Translations under genes and position numbers: made by a program
The notes under the pieces: model-generated
Told to the model about the DNA's origin: nothing
The model's database searches: none
Seen by the model: the letters and a program-made list of their open reading frames with translations, nothing else
Shown here: positions 1-9,539 of the stretch, one piece after another
How the letters are laid out: each line of letters starts with the position of its first letter
Numbering within the stretch: the first letter of the stretch is position 1
Assembly (NCBI RefSeq): GCF_900101045.1
Contig: NZ_FNFN01000001.1
Coordinates: 806,001-870,000, forward strand
DNA length: 64,000 nucleotides
Reading direction: 5' to 3'
Source: Nocardioides sp. YR527
GTDB lineage: Bacteria > Actinomycetota > Actinomycetes > Propionibacteriales > Nocardioidaceae

Positions 1-2007
1 GTCGAGCTCCTTGATGGCGCGCTCGGCCTCGCCGACCGCGACCTTCGCCGCCTCCGCGTCCGTGCGGGCGGTCTCGAGGATCTCGGTGAGCTCGGCGACG
101 CGGCGGGTGTTGGTGAAGCCGAGCACGTTGCCGCCACCGTGGCCGCCGTGGGCGCCGCGGGTCCCCTGGGAGACCTGGCCGGTGACGGTCAGGGCCATCC
201 GGTGCTGGCCGAGCAGCGCGGGCGTCTGCACGCAGACGTAGCCGTGCCGCTCCGTCAGCCGCTTCTTGAGCCAGCCGGTGAACACGCCCCGGCGGTAGTC
301 CAGGCGTCCCGGCAGGGTGCCCTCGTCGAGACCGTGCCCACCGTCCTTCAGACCGGTCGGGACTGCCTCGTAGCGGATCCGCGTGCGCTGTCGCACCGAC
401 TCGATCGCCGCCCGGAAGGCGCCGACGTGAGCGGCGTCGACGAGCATCGTGGTCGCGAACCCGCCCAGCGCCAGGTTGAACGCCTCGCGCCAGGCCTCGT
501 GCTCGGTGCGCACCTCGACGAGCTCGCCGACGAACGGCATCTCGGCCGGGCTGAGCCCGGCCGCCTCCGCGAGCACAGCGCGGGCTGCGCGCAGCGGCTC
601 AGGGATGTTGTTCTTCGTATTCTCAGCATCGGCGAGATCGCCCTCGAGCCGGCCGACCTGGCCGATCGCATCAGCCTCGGCCGAGCGAGCCGCCGCGTAG
701 GCGTTGAGGGCGGTCGTGCGAGCATCGTCGTCGACCAGGGCCTCCTGCGCCGTTGCCCGGAGGTCCGAGAACTCGTCAGGGGTCGCGGCCGCCGACCCGA
801 GGACCGCCAGCTCCTTGTCGAGCGCCTCGCGGGCGCGACGTACGTTGTCCACCCGGGTCTCGGCGGACCTGATCTCGCGGGTGGCCTCCTCGAGGCGCCG
901 GCCGCCGGATGCGGCGACCGTGACCGCGAGCCCGTCACGCTCGGACTCGGCGGCGTCGATGAGCGCCTGCTTCTCGGCCACCGCCTTCTCCGCCGCGCTC
1001 TTACGGGCGCTGAGGTCCGCCTCCAGCTCGCTGAGCAGGTCGACCCGCTTGCCGGCACGCCAGAGCCCGGCGGGGGTGGCCTCGTCACCGAAGACACCGA
1101 TCCCGTCGATCACCTCGAGCCTGGCGGCGGCGTCCTCGATCGCCGCCCGGTGCTCGCGGATCGGCGTCAGCGCACGCACCTGCTGCTGGGCAGTGACCAT
1201 CCGGTCGCGGGTCGCGGAGAGCTCGTCGAAGTGGGCGACGACGCCGTCGGCGGTCTCGAGCGTCTCGGGCTCCTCGAGCACCATCTTCTTGTAGAGGTCG
1301 TCGACCGTGGTGATCTGCTGTCCCGCCTGGATCCTTCCCAGCAGGTTGACAGCCTTCTCCCCGTCTCCCGCGGCGCCGATCCCGAGCGCGGAGTGGATCC
1401 GCGCGGTGAAGTCGCGGTCGGTGTCGATCGGGGTCAGCCCGACCTCGGAGACCGAGGTGCGGGTGAACCGGTGGGCGGCCGCCGGTTCCAGAGAACGTAC
1501 GTCGAACCCCGCCTCGGCCACGGCACGGAGCTTGGTCACGTCGTCGAGGTTCTTGGCGGACGCGGGAACGTACCAGGCACGGACCGCGGTGAAGCGTGCG
1601 CCGGTCTGGTCCTCCCAGGTCATCGCGATCGCCGACCAGGTGTCGCGACCGTCTCCGCGCAGCACCCGGATCTTGGTGCCGTCGGCGGTCTTGGCCTCAT
1701 CGATCTTCCCGCGGGCATAGGAGAGGATGTTGCGCTGGTCCTGGCCGCGCGGACGGCCCACGACCCCACCGTTGGAGGCACCGTTGAAGGGCGTCGTGTG
1801 GGGCATGATCAACGCGATGTAGGCGTCCATCAGCGTCGACTTGCCCGACCCGGAGCCTCCGGTGAGCAGCGTCGCGGTCGGCGAGAAGCGCACCCGGTGG
1901 GCACCGTCGTAGCCGCCCCAGTTGACCAGCTGCAGCTCGCTCGCGACCCACTGCCGGCCGGTCGAGCGGGCGGGGATGAGGCCGAAGAGGCTGTCGATCA
2001 TGTTCAC
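1..2007 (-). CDS. jetC: Wadjet SMC-like ATPase JetC (partial, C-terminus off the left edge)
   Basis: SMC/MukB-like motor subunit of a Wadjet (JetABCD, MksBEFG-related) complex, which in characterised members extrudes DNA loops and leads to cleavage of circular plasmids. The visible 669 residues start with an ABC-type head: Walker [10 protein letters not shown] at residues 50-58, followed by long Glu/Arg/Ala-rich stretches consistent with coiled coil from about residue 240. The GTG start overlaps the jetB stop as GTGA; an ATG lies two codons downstream. The frame is open to base 1, so the distal ATPase half (Walker B, signature motif) is not visible. Assignment rests on the P-loop and on the order DUF3375-DUF4194-SMC; jetD would be expected next to the left. 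Confidence 0.85.
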   Translation of the reverse strand, partial: MNMIDSLFGLIPARSTGRQWVASELQLVNWGGYDGAHRVRFSPTATLLTGGSGSGKSTLMDAYIALIMPHTTPFNGASNGGVVGRPRGQDQRNILSYARGKIDEAKTADGTKIRVLRGDGRDTWSAIAMTWEDQTGARFTAVRAWYVPASAKNLDDVTKLRAVAEAGFDVRSLEPAAAHRFTRTSVSEVGLTPIDTDRDFTARIHSALGIGAAGDGEKAVNLLGRIQAGQQITTVDDLYKKMVLEEPETLETADGVVAHFDELSATRDRMVTAQQQVRALTPIREHRAAIEDAAARLEVIDGIGVFGDEATPAGLWRAGKRVDLLSELEADLSARKSAAEKAVAEKQALIDAAESERDGLAVTVAASGGRRLEEATREIRSAETRVDNVRRAREALDKELAVLGSAAATPDEFSDLRATAQEALVDDDARTTALNAYAAARSAEADAIGQVGRLEGDLADAENTKNNIPEPLRAARAVLAEAAGLSPAEMPFVGELVEVRTEHEAWREAFNLALGGFATTMLVDAAHVGAFRAAIESVRQRTRIRYEAVPTGLKDGGHGLDEGTLPGRLDYRRGVFTGWLKKRLTERHGYVCVQTPALLGQHRMALTVTGQVSQGTRGAHGGHGGGNVLGFTNTRRVAELTEILETARTDAEAAKVAVGEAERAIKELD

Positions 2008-2813
2008 TGCTGGTTCTCCTCTTCGTCCTCGCTGGTCGAGCCGCCGGGGCCGCTAGGCGGCGGCGTGTCGAGACCAACAGCGTCCCTATCCAGCGCAGAG
2101 GGGACCGTGTTGGTCTCGACACGCTCGCTGGCGCTCGCGGCTCGACCAGCGGATTCCCGCAGCCACGCCTTGAGCTCGGCGAGCTTCTCGACGCTCAGCA
2201 CGATCTCGACGAGCGGCGTGATCCGGAAGCGGTCCTCGGACTCCTCCTCGATCAGCCCCTCGCGGGCGAGCCGTTCGACCGCCCGGCGGATCTCGCGGCG
2301 CGCGGCGGCGTCCCCGCTGGCGACGTCGAAGTAGGTGAGCACGGTCTGCTCCAGCTCGTCGGCGTCCACCCGTGCGGAGTTCTCCCCCGCGCCTCGCTCG
2401 CGCTGGAAGACGGTGCGCAGGTGGACCAGCACGAGCGTCTCGGCGCGCGAGTAGGCGTCGTCCTTGAGGAGCACCGGCACGTCCAGCTCCTCCGAGCGCA
2501 CCTGCCGCTTGTAGGCGATGCCGCGGTCGTGGTCGACGACGAGCCGCACGAACAGGTCGTGGAGCCGCGACTCGATCACCGCCTGGTGGTCGAGCAACGT
2601 ACGCCACTGCCGCGGGCTCTTCTCCGCGGTGATGAACCGGCGGCGCAGCAGCTGGACCAGCACCCGGCGTACGTCGGCGTCGAGGACGCCGCGGTCGCCG
2701 ACGAAGAGCTCGGTCGGGTCGTCCTCCATCGAGACTGGCTCGATGAAGCCCTCCGGCTCGCTGCCGTAGGCGACCGCCTCGGTCTCGGTCTCACTCAACG
2801 TCGTTCCCCTCAC
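2004..2813 (-). CDS. jetB: Wadjet KITE-type subunit JetB (DUF4194)
   Basis: Small accessory subunit of the Wadjet complex, a winged-helix (KITE/MksE-like) protein of the DUF4194 family that bridges the kleisin JetA and the JetC heads. It has 269 residues, with the family-like core up to roughly residue 215. The last ~50 residues are low-complexity Ser/Gly/Pro/Glu sequence encoded across a palindromic repeat (2031-2150), so the native C-terminus has probably been altered. The GTG start overlaps the jetA end by 23 nt. A TTG 15 nt downstream (2798), with a GAGGGG Shine-Dalgarno 7 nt before it, is an equally good start and would shorten the overlap to 8 nt. The stop overlaps the jetC start. Confidence 0.82.
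   Translation of the reverse strand: MRGTTLSETETEAVAYGSEPEGFIEPVSMEDDPTELFVGDRGVLDADVRRVLVQLLRRRFITAEKSPRQWRTLLDHQAVIESRLHDLFVRLVVDHDRGIAYKRQVRSEELDVPVLLKDDAYSRAETLVLVHLRTVFQRERGAGENSARVDADELEQTVLTYFDVASGDAAARREIRRAVERLAREGLIEEESEDRFRITPLVEIVLSVEKLAELKAWLRESAGRAASASERVETNTVPSALDRDAVGLDTPPPSGPGGSTSEDEEENQQ
2031..2150. repeat. Composite palindromic (REP/BIME-like) element inside jetB
   Basis: Two nested perfect inverted repeats: outer arms of 13 nt at 2031-2043 and 2138-2150 (GCTGGTCGAGCCG and its complement), and inner arms of 15 nt at 2065-2079 and 2108-2122 (GTGTCGAGACCAACA and its complement). The 120-bp unit lies inside the 3' coding part of jetB without breaking the frame. This resembles the mobile palindromic units common in actinobacterial genomes; no second copy was noticed in this window. 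Confidence 0.75.
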
Positions 2814-4290
2814 CGTCTGCCTTCATCCTCACCCCGCCGAACGCGAACCTGCGGCGCACCCCGTCCGCGCGGACCGCCTCGATCGTGGAGATCTCGCCCG
2901 TCTCGTCCATGCCGCGCCGGTGAGCGATCTCGAGCAGCCCGAGCAGGTCGACCGGCCGCCGGATCTCCTCCGGGGCGGCCGCGAAGACCTCGGCGACATC
3001 CACCGGCTCTCCCGCGCGCGCAGCGACATATGCATCGAGATGCGCCTCGATCGCCCGGTAGCCCGGACCGCCCCAGGCCTTGGTGTCCTCGACCGCGCTC
3101 TCCACGTCGCCCCAGTCGGCCAGCGGCGCCGGCGGCTCGGGCGGTCGCAGCTCGCCGACCGACTGGCGCAGGTGAGCGAGGTCGGCGACGGGCAGCCGGC
3201 GCAGCGGCTCGACGGACTCGGCCGGCCGCGAGGACGGCATCCACGCCTGGAAGCCGACCATCACATCGCGCAGCAGGTCGTCGACCTGCCGGTCGCGGGC
3301 CGGGTCGTGCGTACGCACCTGGGTGGTGATCACGTGGGAGGCGGTCTGCTGGGCGGCCAGCACCTCGGCGACGCCGGTCTCGATCCGGCGTCCGACCGCG
3401 GCCAGCTCAGCCCGCTCGGGCGGCCCCATCGCCTGCGTGAACCGGTGTCGCAGCACGGTGTGCAGGTTGGCGGCCAGGTCGTCGAGACGCCGCGGGTCAC
3501 CGACCATCCGCAGCGCACCTGCGAACGCCTTGCCCTCCGGGGTGGAGGCCATCACGTCCTTGCCGCGCTGCAGGTACTCGCGCAGGACCTCGCCTGCCGG
3601 ACGTACGTCCTGGCGCAGATCGGTCACCACGTCACGCTGCATCGCCCGGATCGACTCGACCACCCGCGCGAAGTCGGCCGGGAGCTCACGGGTCAGGTGG
3701 AGGATGTTCTCGGCCTGCTCCAGCAGGGTGTCGTCGTCGACGGTGTCGACGATCCCGGTGCGGTCCAGGTGGGCGATCTCGGCGCGGCGCTCGGCGATCT
3801 CCTCGGTCAGCCGCGCGACCCGGGTCAGCACGTCGGGGTCGGCGTCGAGGGCGAGCCGCTCGACCGCCTCCAGCAGCGTCCTGACCCGCGACTCCGAGAC
3901 CCGCGCCCGCGACCCGCTCGCCCGTCCGGCGATCTCCAGGGCACCCACCGCGTGCGCGGAGAGCCGGTAGACCTCGTCCTCGCCCTCGATCTGGCGCAGC
4001 AGCCACCCGGCGCGCACCCACTGACGGCACAGCTCGCGCGCCGTGCCGACCGGGAGCATCACCTCGCCGCTCTCACCCTCTGCATGGCCGGTGGCCCGGA
4101 GCCGGTCCAGCATGTCGCCGATCTCCGCGTGCGCGTCCACGACGGGCACCGCGGCCCGCTCGGAGGTGAAGGTCACCGAGAGCACCGCCACCACGAACGG
4201 CGCGAACCGTCCGTGCAGGAGGTCGAGCATCGGGTTCTTGAAGGCGGCCAGAGCCCCGGCGTACGCCGCCTCGACGCGAGTGTCACTCAT
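2791..4290 (-). CDS. jetA: Wadjet kleisin-like subunit JetA (DUF3375)
   Basis: First gene of the Wadjet operon, encoding a 499-residue DUF3375 protein that acts as the kleisin/MksF-like subunit joining the JetC heads. Sequence marks include a hydrophobic N-terminus ([20 protein letters not shown]), a helical Glu/Arg-rich centre and the C-terminal domain ending about residue 495. The ATG at 4290 ([10 protein letters not shown]) was chosen; a 13-residue upstream extension is Cys-rich and unlike protein. It starts 99 bp from the divergent L,D-transpeptidase, so the promoter should lie in 4291-4389. Length and gene order match known type I Wadjet operons. Confidence 0.85.
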   Translation of the reverse strand: MSDTRVEAAYAGALAAFKNPMLDLLHGRFAPFVVAVLSVTFTSERAAVPVVDAHAEIGDMLDRLRATGHAEGESGEVMLPVGTARELCRQWVRAGWLLRQIEGEDEVYRLSAHAVGALEIAGRASGSRARVSESRVRTLLEAVERLALDADPDVLTRVARLTEEIAERRAEIAHLDRTGIVDTVDDDTLLEQAENILHLTRELPADFARVVESIRAMQRDVVTDLRQDVRPAGEVLREYLQRGKDVMASTPEGKAFAGALRMVGDPRRLDDLAANLHTVLRHRFTQAMGPPERAELAAVGRRIETGVAEVLAAQQTASHVITTQVRTHDPARDRQVDDLLRDVMVGFQAWMPSSRPAESVEPLRRLPVADLAHLRQSVGELRPPEPPAPLADWGDVESAVEDTKAWGGPGYRAIEAHLDAYVAARAGEPVDVAEVFAAAPEEIRRPVDLLGLLEIAHRRGMDETGEISTIEAVRADGVRRRFAFGGVRMKADGEGNDVE

Positions 4291-4389
4291 CGGCAGATAC
4301 CGTACGTGGCAGCACCGACAACACCACAACCTTCATCACACGCGCGGACGCGCCGAGAATTCGGTTGCCGCCTACCGCATAGTTGTCCC

Positions 4390-5568
4390 ATGCGGGTTCG
4401 TCCTTTTCCTGTCGTGGTGGCCGCGATGGCCCTGATCGCCCTCTCCGGCTGCGCCGGAAACTCAGAGAGCCCGGGGTCCGCGGGGAAGGGCGAGTCGGCC
4501 AGCGCCTCGCCGTCGGCGAAGCCACTCGCCGCCGAGATCTCCCCCGCCGACGGCGCCAAGGACGTCCCGGTCGACAAGCAGGTCACCGTGACCGCGACCT
4601 CGGGCGAGTTCACGAGCGTGAAGGTCGCCAAGCCCGACGGACGCACCGTTCCCGGCTCGCTCTCGGAGGACAGGACGACGTGGACCGCCAACGACCTGCT
4701 CGACCCGGCGCTGCGCTACACGGTCACCGCCACCGGTGAGACCGGCAAGGTCACCAGCAGCTTCACCACCCGCTCGCTCTCACTGGCCCAGCAGACCTTC
4801 GCCACGATCGTCCCCGTCGACAAGTCCGAGGTCGGCGTCGGGATGCCGGTCGCGGTCTACTTCGACGTGCCCGTCAAGGACCACGCCTCCTTCGAGAAGC
4901 GGATGCACGTCACCTCCACCCCGGCCCAGACCGGGTCGTGGTACTGGGTCTCCGACACCGAGGCTCGCTACCGTCCGCAGGCCTACTGGAAGCCCGGCAC
5001 CACCATCAAGGTCGACCTCGACATCAACGGCGCCTCCGCCGGCGCCGGTGTCTACGGTCAGCACAGCCGCACCGCCACCTACAAGGTCGGCGACGCCCAC
5101 GTCTTCAGGGTCAACGCGCAGACCCACCGAATGAAGGTCTTCAGCAACGGAAAGCTGCTGCGTACGATCCCGGCGACCACCGGCAAGCCCGGCTTCACCA
5201 CGCGCTCGGGGATCAAGGTGATCTCCGAGAAGCACCGGGTCAAGGAGATGCGCTCGGAGACGATCGGCATCTCCGACCAGGGCTCGAGCGACTACTACTC
5301 CCTCGACGACGTCGAGTACGCCATGCGCCTGACCAACTCCGGCGAGTTCATCCATGCCGCGCCGTGGTCGACCGGCTCCCAGGGATACGCCAACGTCTCC
5401 CACGGCTGCACCGGCATCTCCACCGACAACGCGGCCTGGCTCTACGGCCTGGCCCGCATCGGCGACATCGTCGAGACCACCGGCACCGACCGGAAGATGG
5501 AGTGGGACAACGGCTTCGGCGACTGGAACCTGTCCTGGGCCGAGTACCAGAAGGGCTCCGCGCTCTAG
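4390..5568 (+). CDS. L,D-transpeptidase lipoprotein (YkuD catalytic domain)
   Basis: Envelope enzyme predicted to form 3-3 peptidoglycan cross-links on the outer face of the membrane. It has 392 residues with a lipoprotein signal (lipobox LSGC, lipidated Cys21) and a Ser/Ala/Pro linker. Next come two Ig-like domains (about 45-250) typical of actinobacterial Ldts. The C-terminal YkuD domain carries the SHGCTGIS motif with nucleophile Cys340 and partner His338. The start is the ATG directly before the signal peptide (MRVRPFPVV). It overlaps the convergent SRPBCC gene by 4 nt. Single gene, divergent from jetA. LdtMt2-like in layout; which paralogue is unclear. Confidence 0.9.
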   Translation: MRVRPFPVVVAAMALIALSGCAGNSESPGSAGKGESASASPSAKPLAAEISPADGAKDVPVDKQVTVTATSGEFTSVKVAKPDGRTVPGSLSEDRTTWTANDLLDPALRYTVTATGETGKVTSSFTTRSLSLAQQTFATIVPVDKSEVGVGMPVAVYFDVPVKDHASFEKRMHVTSTPAQTGSWYWVSDTEARYRPQAYWKPGTTIKVDLDINGASAGAGVYGQHSRTATYKVGDAHVFRVNAQTHRMKVFSNGKLLRTIPATTGKPGFTTRSGIKVISEKHRVKEMRSETIGISDQGSSDYYSLDDVEYAMRLTNSGEFIHAAPWSTGSQGYANVSHGCTGISTDNAAWLYGLARIGDIVETTGTDRKMEWDNGFGDWNLSWAEYQKGSAL

Positions 5569-5999
5569 GCTCCGGCAACCGCGGCGCTCAGCCCCTGCCG
5601 ACAGCCGAGCATCATCTGCCGGTGGTTCCAGCTCAACACCGGCCTCAGCAGCATCGAGGCCTGACCGAGCAGGCCGCGTACGACGACCTCCTGCTCGAAC
5701 ACCATCCGGCTCCCGCGCGAAGTGGGGGTCAGGGTCCACCGGGCGAAGCCGTCGAGATCGCCGCCGAGCTCGACCTCCAGGGTCGGCAGGTCACGGCTGA
5801 CCGCGTGCAGCTCGATCTCCAGCTCATAGGGAAGCGCCGAGCGGCACACCAGCAGGGCGTCGTCCTCCCCCAGCTTCGCCACCGCGCGCACCTGCGGCCA
5901 CCACTCGGGATAGCACTCCAGGTCGACCAGGACGTCGCGCACCGCCTCGGCCGGCATCGGCAGCTCCCAGGTCTCGGCGAACGCGTAGCGGGCGGGCAT
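5565..5999 (-). CDS. SRPBCC (START/polyketide-cyclase-like) family protein
   Basis: A 144-residue protein of the SRPBCC helix-grip fold. It begins with the usual ETWELPMPAEAVRDVLVDLECYPEWW pattern in shortened form (ETWELPMPAEAV then CYPEWW) and ends with a long C-terminal helix. Such proteins bind hydrophobic ligands; the ligand here cannot be read from sequence. No signal peptide is present, so it is probably cytosolic. It lies between the Ldt (3' overlap of 4 nt, convergent) and ptsI, 24 nt downstream of nothing obvious in the same pathway. Function unassigned beyond the fold. Confidence 0.75.
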   Translation of the reverse strand: MPARYAFAETWELPMPAEAVRDVLVDLECYPEWWPQVRAVAKLGEDDALLVCRSALPYELEIELHAVSRDLPTLEVELGGDLDGFARWTLTPTSRGSRMVFEQEVVVRGLLGQASMLLRPVLSWNHRQMMLGCRQGLSAAVAGA

Positions 6000-6023
6000 G
6001 AGCCCAGTGTGCCCGGCGCCCCA

Positions 6024-7700
6024 TCACGCCAGGAGCGTCGCGACCGCCTCACGTCCCTGGGCCGGCGAGAGTGCGCCGAGTGCTGCCTCGGCTGCTGAGT
6101 CGCACAGCCCGGCCGTCACGGACCCGAGCCGGGCCCCGACCGCGGCCACCGCGGCGGGTGCCATCGACAGCGAGGTGACGCCCAGACCGACGAGCACGGG
6201 CGCGAGCAGCGGGTCGGCGGCGGCCTCACCGCAGATCCCGACGGGCTTGCCGGCCGTACGCCCCGCCTCCGCGGTGATCGCGATGAGCTGCAGCACCGCG
6301 GACTGCCAGGGATCGGTGAGGTGGGCGAGGTCGGTGGCGAGCCGGTCCGCGGCCATGGCGTACTGGGTCAGGTCGTTGGTGCCGATGGAGAGGAAGTCGA
6401 CCACCTCCAGCATCCGGTGGGCCAGCAACGCCGCCGCGGGCACCTCGACCATGACGCCCGGCTTGAGGCCGCGGGCGCGGACCAGGGCGGCGAAGTCGGC
6501 GGCCTCCTGGACCGTGGCGACCATCGGCGCCATCACCCAGGTCTCGGCTCCGGTGCGCTCGGCGGCGATCGCGACGGCGTCGAGCTGGCGCTCCAGCAGG
6601 CCGGGGTTGTCGGCGGCCAGCCGCAGGCCGCGCACACCCAGCGCCGGGTTCTCCTCGCCCTCGTGGGTCGCGAAGGCGATCGGCTTGTCCGAGCCGGCGT
6701 CCAGGGTGCGTACGACGACGTGGCCGCGGCCGACGAAGGGCGCGAGCACCTCGGCGTAGACGTCGGCCTGCTCGGCCACGGTGGGCTCCTCGCGCCGGTC
6801 GAGGAAGCAGAGCTCGGTGCGGAAGAGGCCCACGCCCTCGACCTGGCCGGCGGCCGCATCGCGTGCCGAGGAGCCGTCGGCGACGTTGGCGAGGAGGGCG
6901 ACGGCGTGACCGTCGGCGGTACGTCCGGGCCCGGTCCAGGCGGCGACAGCCTGGCGCCGGGCGAGGTCGGTCTCGGCGCGGGCGGCGGCGTCAGGGCCTG
7001 GCTCCAGGTCGACGATCCCGGCCTGGCCGTCGACGAGCACCTGGGTCCCTGCGGCGATGTCGGTCGCCCCGGCCACGCCGACCAGGCACGGGATGCCGAG
7101 CTGGCGGGCGATGATCGCGGTGTGGCTGGTGGGGCCGCCCCGCTCGGTGACCAGCGCGACCACGCGGGCCGGGTCGAGCGCGGCGGTGTCGGATGGCGCC
7201 AGGTCGGCGGCCACCAGCACGCACTGTCCCTCGGGCACGTCCACGCCGGGCTCGGGCTCGCCGGCGAGATGGGCGAGGACCCGCCGCTCGATGTCGCGCA
7301 GGTCGGTGACCCGCTCGGCCATCAGGCCACCCATGCCGCTGAACAGCGTGGCGAACTGCTCCACCGCCGCCTCGACGGAGGCGACCGGTCCCTCGCCCGC
7401 ACGCAGGTGCTTCTCCACGGCGATCCGCAGCCCCTTGTCACGGGCGAGGCCGGCGCTCGCGCTCAGCACGGACGCGGCCGCACCGGAGGCGGTCTCGGCC
7501 CGGCGGGCGTACCCGTCGGCGACGGCGGTGGCGGCCGCTTGGTAGGCCGCGAGGGCGTCCTCGGGCTGGTCGAAGCCGCGTCGTTCGAGGGCGTCGAGCG
7601 CGACGGGATCGACCTCGGTCCGCACCACGTGCGCGGGCGCCAGCACGATCCCCGGGACCACCGGAGTGCCGGAGAGGACAGATGAGTGAGACGTGACCAT
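6024..7700 (-). CDS. ptsI: Phosphoenolpyruvate-protein phosphotransferase (PTS Enzyme I)
   Basis: General PTS component that takes phosphate from PEP and passes it to HPr. It has 558 residues, the normal EI length. The phospho-His domain carries GGPTSHTAII (active His about residue 193), and the C-terminal PEP barrel shows the TNDLTQYAM signature and the catalytic-Cys region VGICGEAA. Two starts are close: GTG at 7706 and ATG at 7700. The ATG is preferred because a promoter-like -10 box lies at 7708-7713, which would place the transcript start at or next to the ATG (a leaderless message). Divergent from the fru operon, the same arrangement as in Corynebacterium. Confidence 0.95.
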   Translation of the reverse strand: MVTSHSSVLSGTPVVPGIVLAPAHVVRTEVDPVALDALERRGFDQPEDALAAYQAAATAVADGYARRAETASGAAASVLSASAGLARDKGLRIAVEKHLRAGEGPVASVEAAVEQFATLFSGMGGLMAERVTDLRDIERRVLAHLAGEPEPGVDVPEGQCVLVAADLAPSDTAALDPARVVALVTERGGPTSHTAIIARQLGIPCLVGVAGATDIAAGTQVLVDGQAGIVDLEPGPDAAARAETDLARRQAVAAWTGPGRTADGHAVALLANVADGSSARDAAAGQVEGVGLFRTELCFLDRREEPTVAEQADVYAEVLAPFVGRGHVVVRTLDAGSDKPIAFATHEGEENPALGVRGLRLAADNPGLLERQLDAVAIAAERTGAETWVMAPMVATVQEAADFAALVRARGLKPGVMVEVPAAALLAHRMLEVVDFLSIGTNDLTQYAMAADRLATDLAHLTDPWQSAVLQLIAITAEAGRTAGKPVGICGEAAADPLLAPVLVGLGVTSLSMAPAAVAAVGARLGSVTAGLCDSAAEAALGALSPAQGREAVATLLA

Positions 7701-7707
7701 GGCCACA

Positions 7708-7737
7708 AATATCTGCCCTGAACCCTTGACTAGTCAA
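7708..7737 (-). promoter_or_regulatory. Candidate ptsI promoter with overlapping palindrome
   Basis: Reading leftward, TTGACT (7737-7732) and GATATT (7713-7708) are separated by 18 nt, a good sigma-70-type pair. The -35 box is part of the 12-nt perfect palindrome TTGACTAGTCAA at 7726-7737, a plausible operator. The -10 box lies only 7 nt before the ptsI ATG, implying a leaderless transcript. Confidence 0.5.
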
Positions 7738-7740
7738 CAC

Positions 7741-7776
7741 ATTCGGGCATAAAACAACATATGTGGGCATTCACAA
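7741..7776 (+). promoter_or_regulatory. Candidate FruR (DeoR-family) operator repeats
   Basis: Two direct copies of GGGCAT start at 7745 and 7765, exactly 20 bp (two helical turns) apart, each followed by an A-rich CAAC-ending stretch. A related GGGCAG lies on the opposite strand near 7715-7720. Spaced direct repeats of this kind are usual targets of DeoR-family repressors. The region lies between ptsI and fruR, so binding here could coordinate both directions. No experimental support is visible. Confidence 0.35.
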
Positions 7777-7821
7777 CGCCGAAACCCACCTGAAACCACA
7801 CCGATCATGAAGGAGGCCGCG

Positions 7822-8589
7822 ATGTACGCCGAGGAGCGACAGATCGCGACGGCCCGTCTCGTCGCCGAGCGCGGGCGGATATCCGTGGCCGACATCGCCG
7901 AGCGGTTCGAGGTCACCACCGAGACCGTGCGGCGCGACCTCTCGACGCTGGAGCGACGGGGCCTGGTCCGCCGGGTCCACGGCGGCGCGGTGCCGGTGGA
8001 GGCCATGGCGGTGCTCGAGTCCGCGCTCGGCGAGCGGGAGCAGACGTTCACCGCCCAGAAGGACCGCATCGCCCGGGTCGCGCTCGACCTCCTGCCCCCG
8101 GCCGGCGGCACCATCGCCATCGACGCCGGCACGACGACCAGCAGGTTCGCCCACGCGCTCCCCCGCGACCACCAGCTCACGGTCGTGACCCACGCCGTCC
8201 CGGTGGCCGCACAGCTGGCCGGCAGCGCGCAGATCGAGCTCCATCTGCTGCCCGGTCGCGTCCGGCCGGCCACCCAGGCCGCGGTCGGCGCCGAGACCGT
8301 GGACGCGCTGAGCCGCCTGCGGGTCGACGTCACCTTCGTGGCCACCAACGGGCTGACGCTGGCCCACGGCCTGTCCACCCCCGACCACGAGGAGGCCGCG
8401 ACGAAGCGAGCGCTGGTCAACGCGGCCCGCCGGGTCGTGTGTCTGACCGACTCCAGCAAGATCGGCGTCGAGACCACGCTCCGCTTCGCCGCGCTGGGCA
8501 ACGTCGACGTGCTCGTCACCGACAGCGACATCGACGACGACGTCGCCGACGAGCTCCGCGAGAGCGGCCTCGAGGTGCTGATCGCATGA
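7822..8589 (+). CDS. fruR: DeoR-family transcriptional regulator of the fructose PTS operon
   Basis: A 255-residue DeoR/GlpR-type repressor. It has an N-terminal winged HTH (about residues 1-60, with the typical ISVADIAERFEVTTETVRRDL pattern, here split as ISVADIAERF and TTETVRRDL) and a C-terminal DeoR sensor domain that binds a sugar phosphate, probably fructose 1-phosphate. The ATG at 7822 is chosen because AAGGAGG sits 6 nt upstream; an earlier ATG at 7807 would place that Shine-Dalgarno inside the gene. It is first in fruR-fruK-fruA-ptsH and overlaps fruK by ATGA, so it is likely autoregulated with the operon. Confidence 0.88.
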   Translation: MYAEERQIATARLVAERGRISVADIAERFEVTTETVRRDLSTLERRGLVRRVHGGAVPVEAMAVLESALGEREQTFTAQKDRIARVALDLLPPAGGTIAIDAGTTTSRFAHALPRDHQLTVVTHAVPVAAQLAGSAQIELHLLPGRVRPATQAAVGAETVDALSRLRVDVTFVATNGLTLAHGLSTPDHEEAATKRALVNAARRVVCLTDSSKIGVETTLRFAALGNVDVLVTDSDIDDDVADELRESGLEVLIA

Positions 8590-9539
8590 TCGTCACCCTG
8601 ACCGCCAACCCGAGCATCGACCACACCGTCATGCTCGCCAGCCCGCTGCTCCGCGGCGAGGTGCTGCGCGCCCGGACCACCACCTCACAGCCCGGCGGCA
8701 AGGGCGTGAACATCTCCGGAGCGGCGTACGCCGCGGGTGTTCCCACCCGCGCCGTGCTCCCGTGCCCCGACCTCGACCCGATGGTCACCGAGCTGCGTGC
8801 CTCCGGGCTCGACGTGGTCACCGTCGGGCCCGCCGGCCGACCGCGGATCAACACCACCGTGACCGAGCCCGACGGCACCACCACCAAGCTCAACGGTCCG
8901 GGAGCCACCGCGACCCCGGCACTGCTCGACGCCCTCGCGGCCCGGCTCGTGAAGGAGGCCGAGCAGGCGAGCTGGGTCGTCCTGGCCGGATCGCTGCCGC
9001 CCGAGGCGCCGTCCGGTTGGTACGCCGAGGTGGTGAGCGCACTGCGCTCCACCGGCACCCGCATCGCCGTCGACACCAGCGAGGCACCTCTCGAGGCGCT
9101 CGCCACCGGGCTCCCGGGCAGCGCGCCCGACCTGCTCAAGCCCAACGCCGAGGAGCTTGCCTCCATCACCGGTTCCGACTCCCTCGAGGACCCGGCGGCC
9201 GCAGCGGCCGCAGCCCGGAGTCTGGTCGACCGCGGCGTCACCGCGGTGCTCGCGACCCTCGGCGGGAACGGCGCCGTCCTCGTCTGCGAGGAAGGCACCT
9301 GGCACGCCACCCCGCCGCCCACCGAGGTCGTCAGCACGGTCGGCGCCGGGGACAGCTCGCTGTTCGGCTATCTCCTCGCCGACCTGCGCGGACTCTCCGC
9401 CCCTGAACGTCTCGGGCTCGCCGTCGCGTACGGCAGTGCAGCCGCCGGCCTCCCCGGCACCACCCTCCCCACCCCACCCCAGGTCCGTGCCGACCTCGTG
9501 TCCGTACGCGACCTCGACCCCATCACCGGAGGACTCTGA
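8586..9539 (+). CDS. fruK: 1-phosphofructokinase
   Basis: Phosphorylates fructose 1-phosphate, the product of the PTS permease, to fructose 1,6-bisphosphate. The 317-residue PfkB/ribokinase-fold protein shows TANPSIDHTV at the N-terminus, the PGGKGVN sugar-binding motif near residue 38, and the C-terminal TVGAGDSSLFGYL motif with the catalytic Asp and anion hole. It starts with ATG in a 4-nt ATGA overlap with fruR, and its TGA shares one base with the fruA ATG (TGATG), which points to translational coupling. The gene neighbourhood makes 1-phosphofructokinase more likely than tagatose-6-phosphate kinase. Confidence 0.92.
   Translation: MIVTLTANPSIDHTVMLASPLLRGEVLRARTTTSQPGGKGVNISGAAYAAGVPTRAVLPCPDLDPMVTELRASGLDVVTVGPAGRPRINTTVTEPDGTTTKLNGPGATATPALLDALAARLVKEAEQASWVVLAGSLPPEAPSGWYAEVVSALRSTGTRIAVDTSEAPLEALATGLPGSAPDLLKPNAEELASITGSDSLEDPAAAAAAARSLVDRGVTAVLATLGGNGAVLVCEEGTWHATPPPTEVVSTVGAGDSSLFGYLLADLRGLSAPERLGLAVAYGSAAAGLPGTTLPTPPQVRADLVSVRDLDPITGGL

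Noticed and set aside
139..2334. Long + strand open frame opposite jetC/jetB
   Set aside because: Antisense shadow of high-GC coding; the text is Arg/Gly/Leu-rich without domains, whereas the minus strand gives a P-loop SMC protein.
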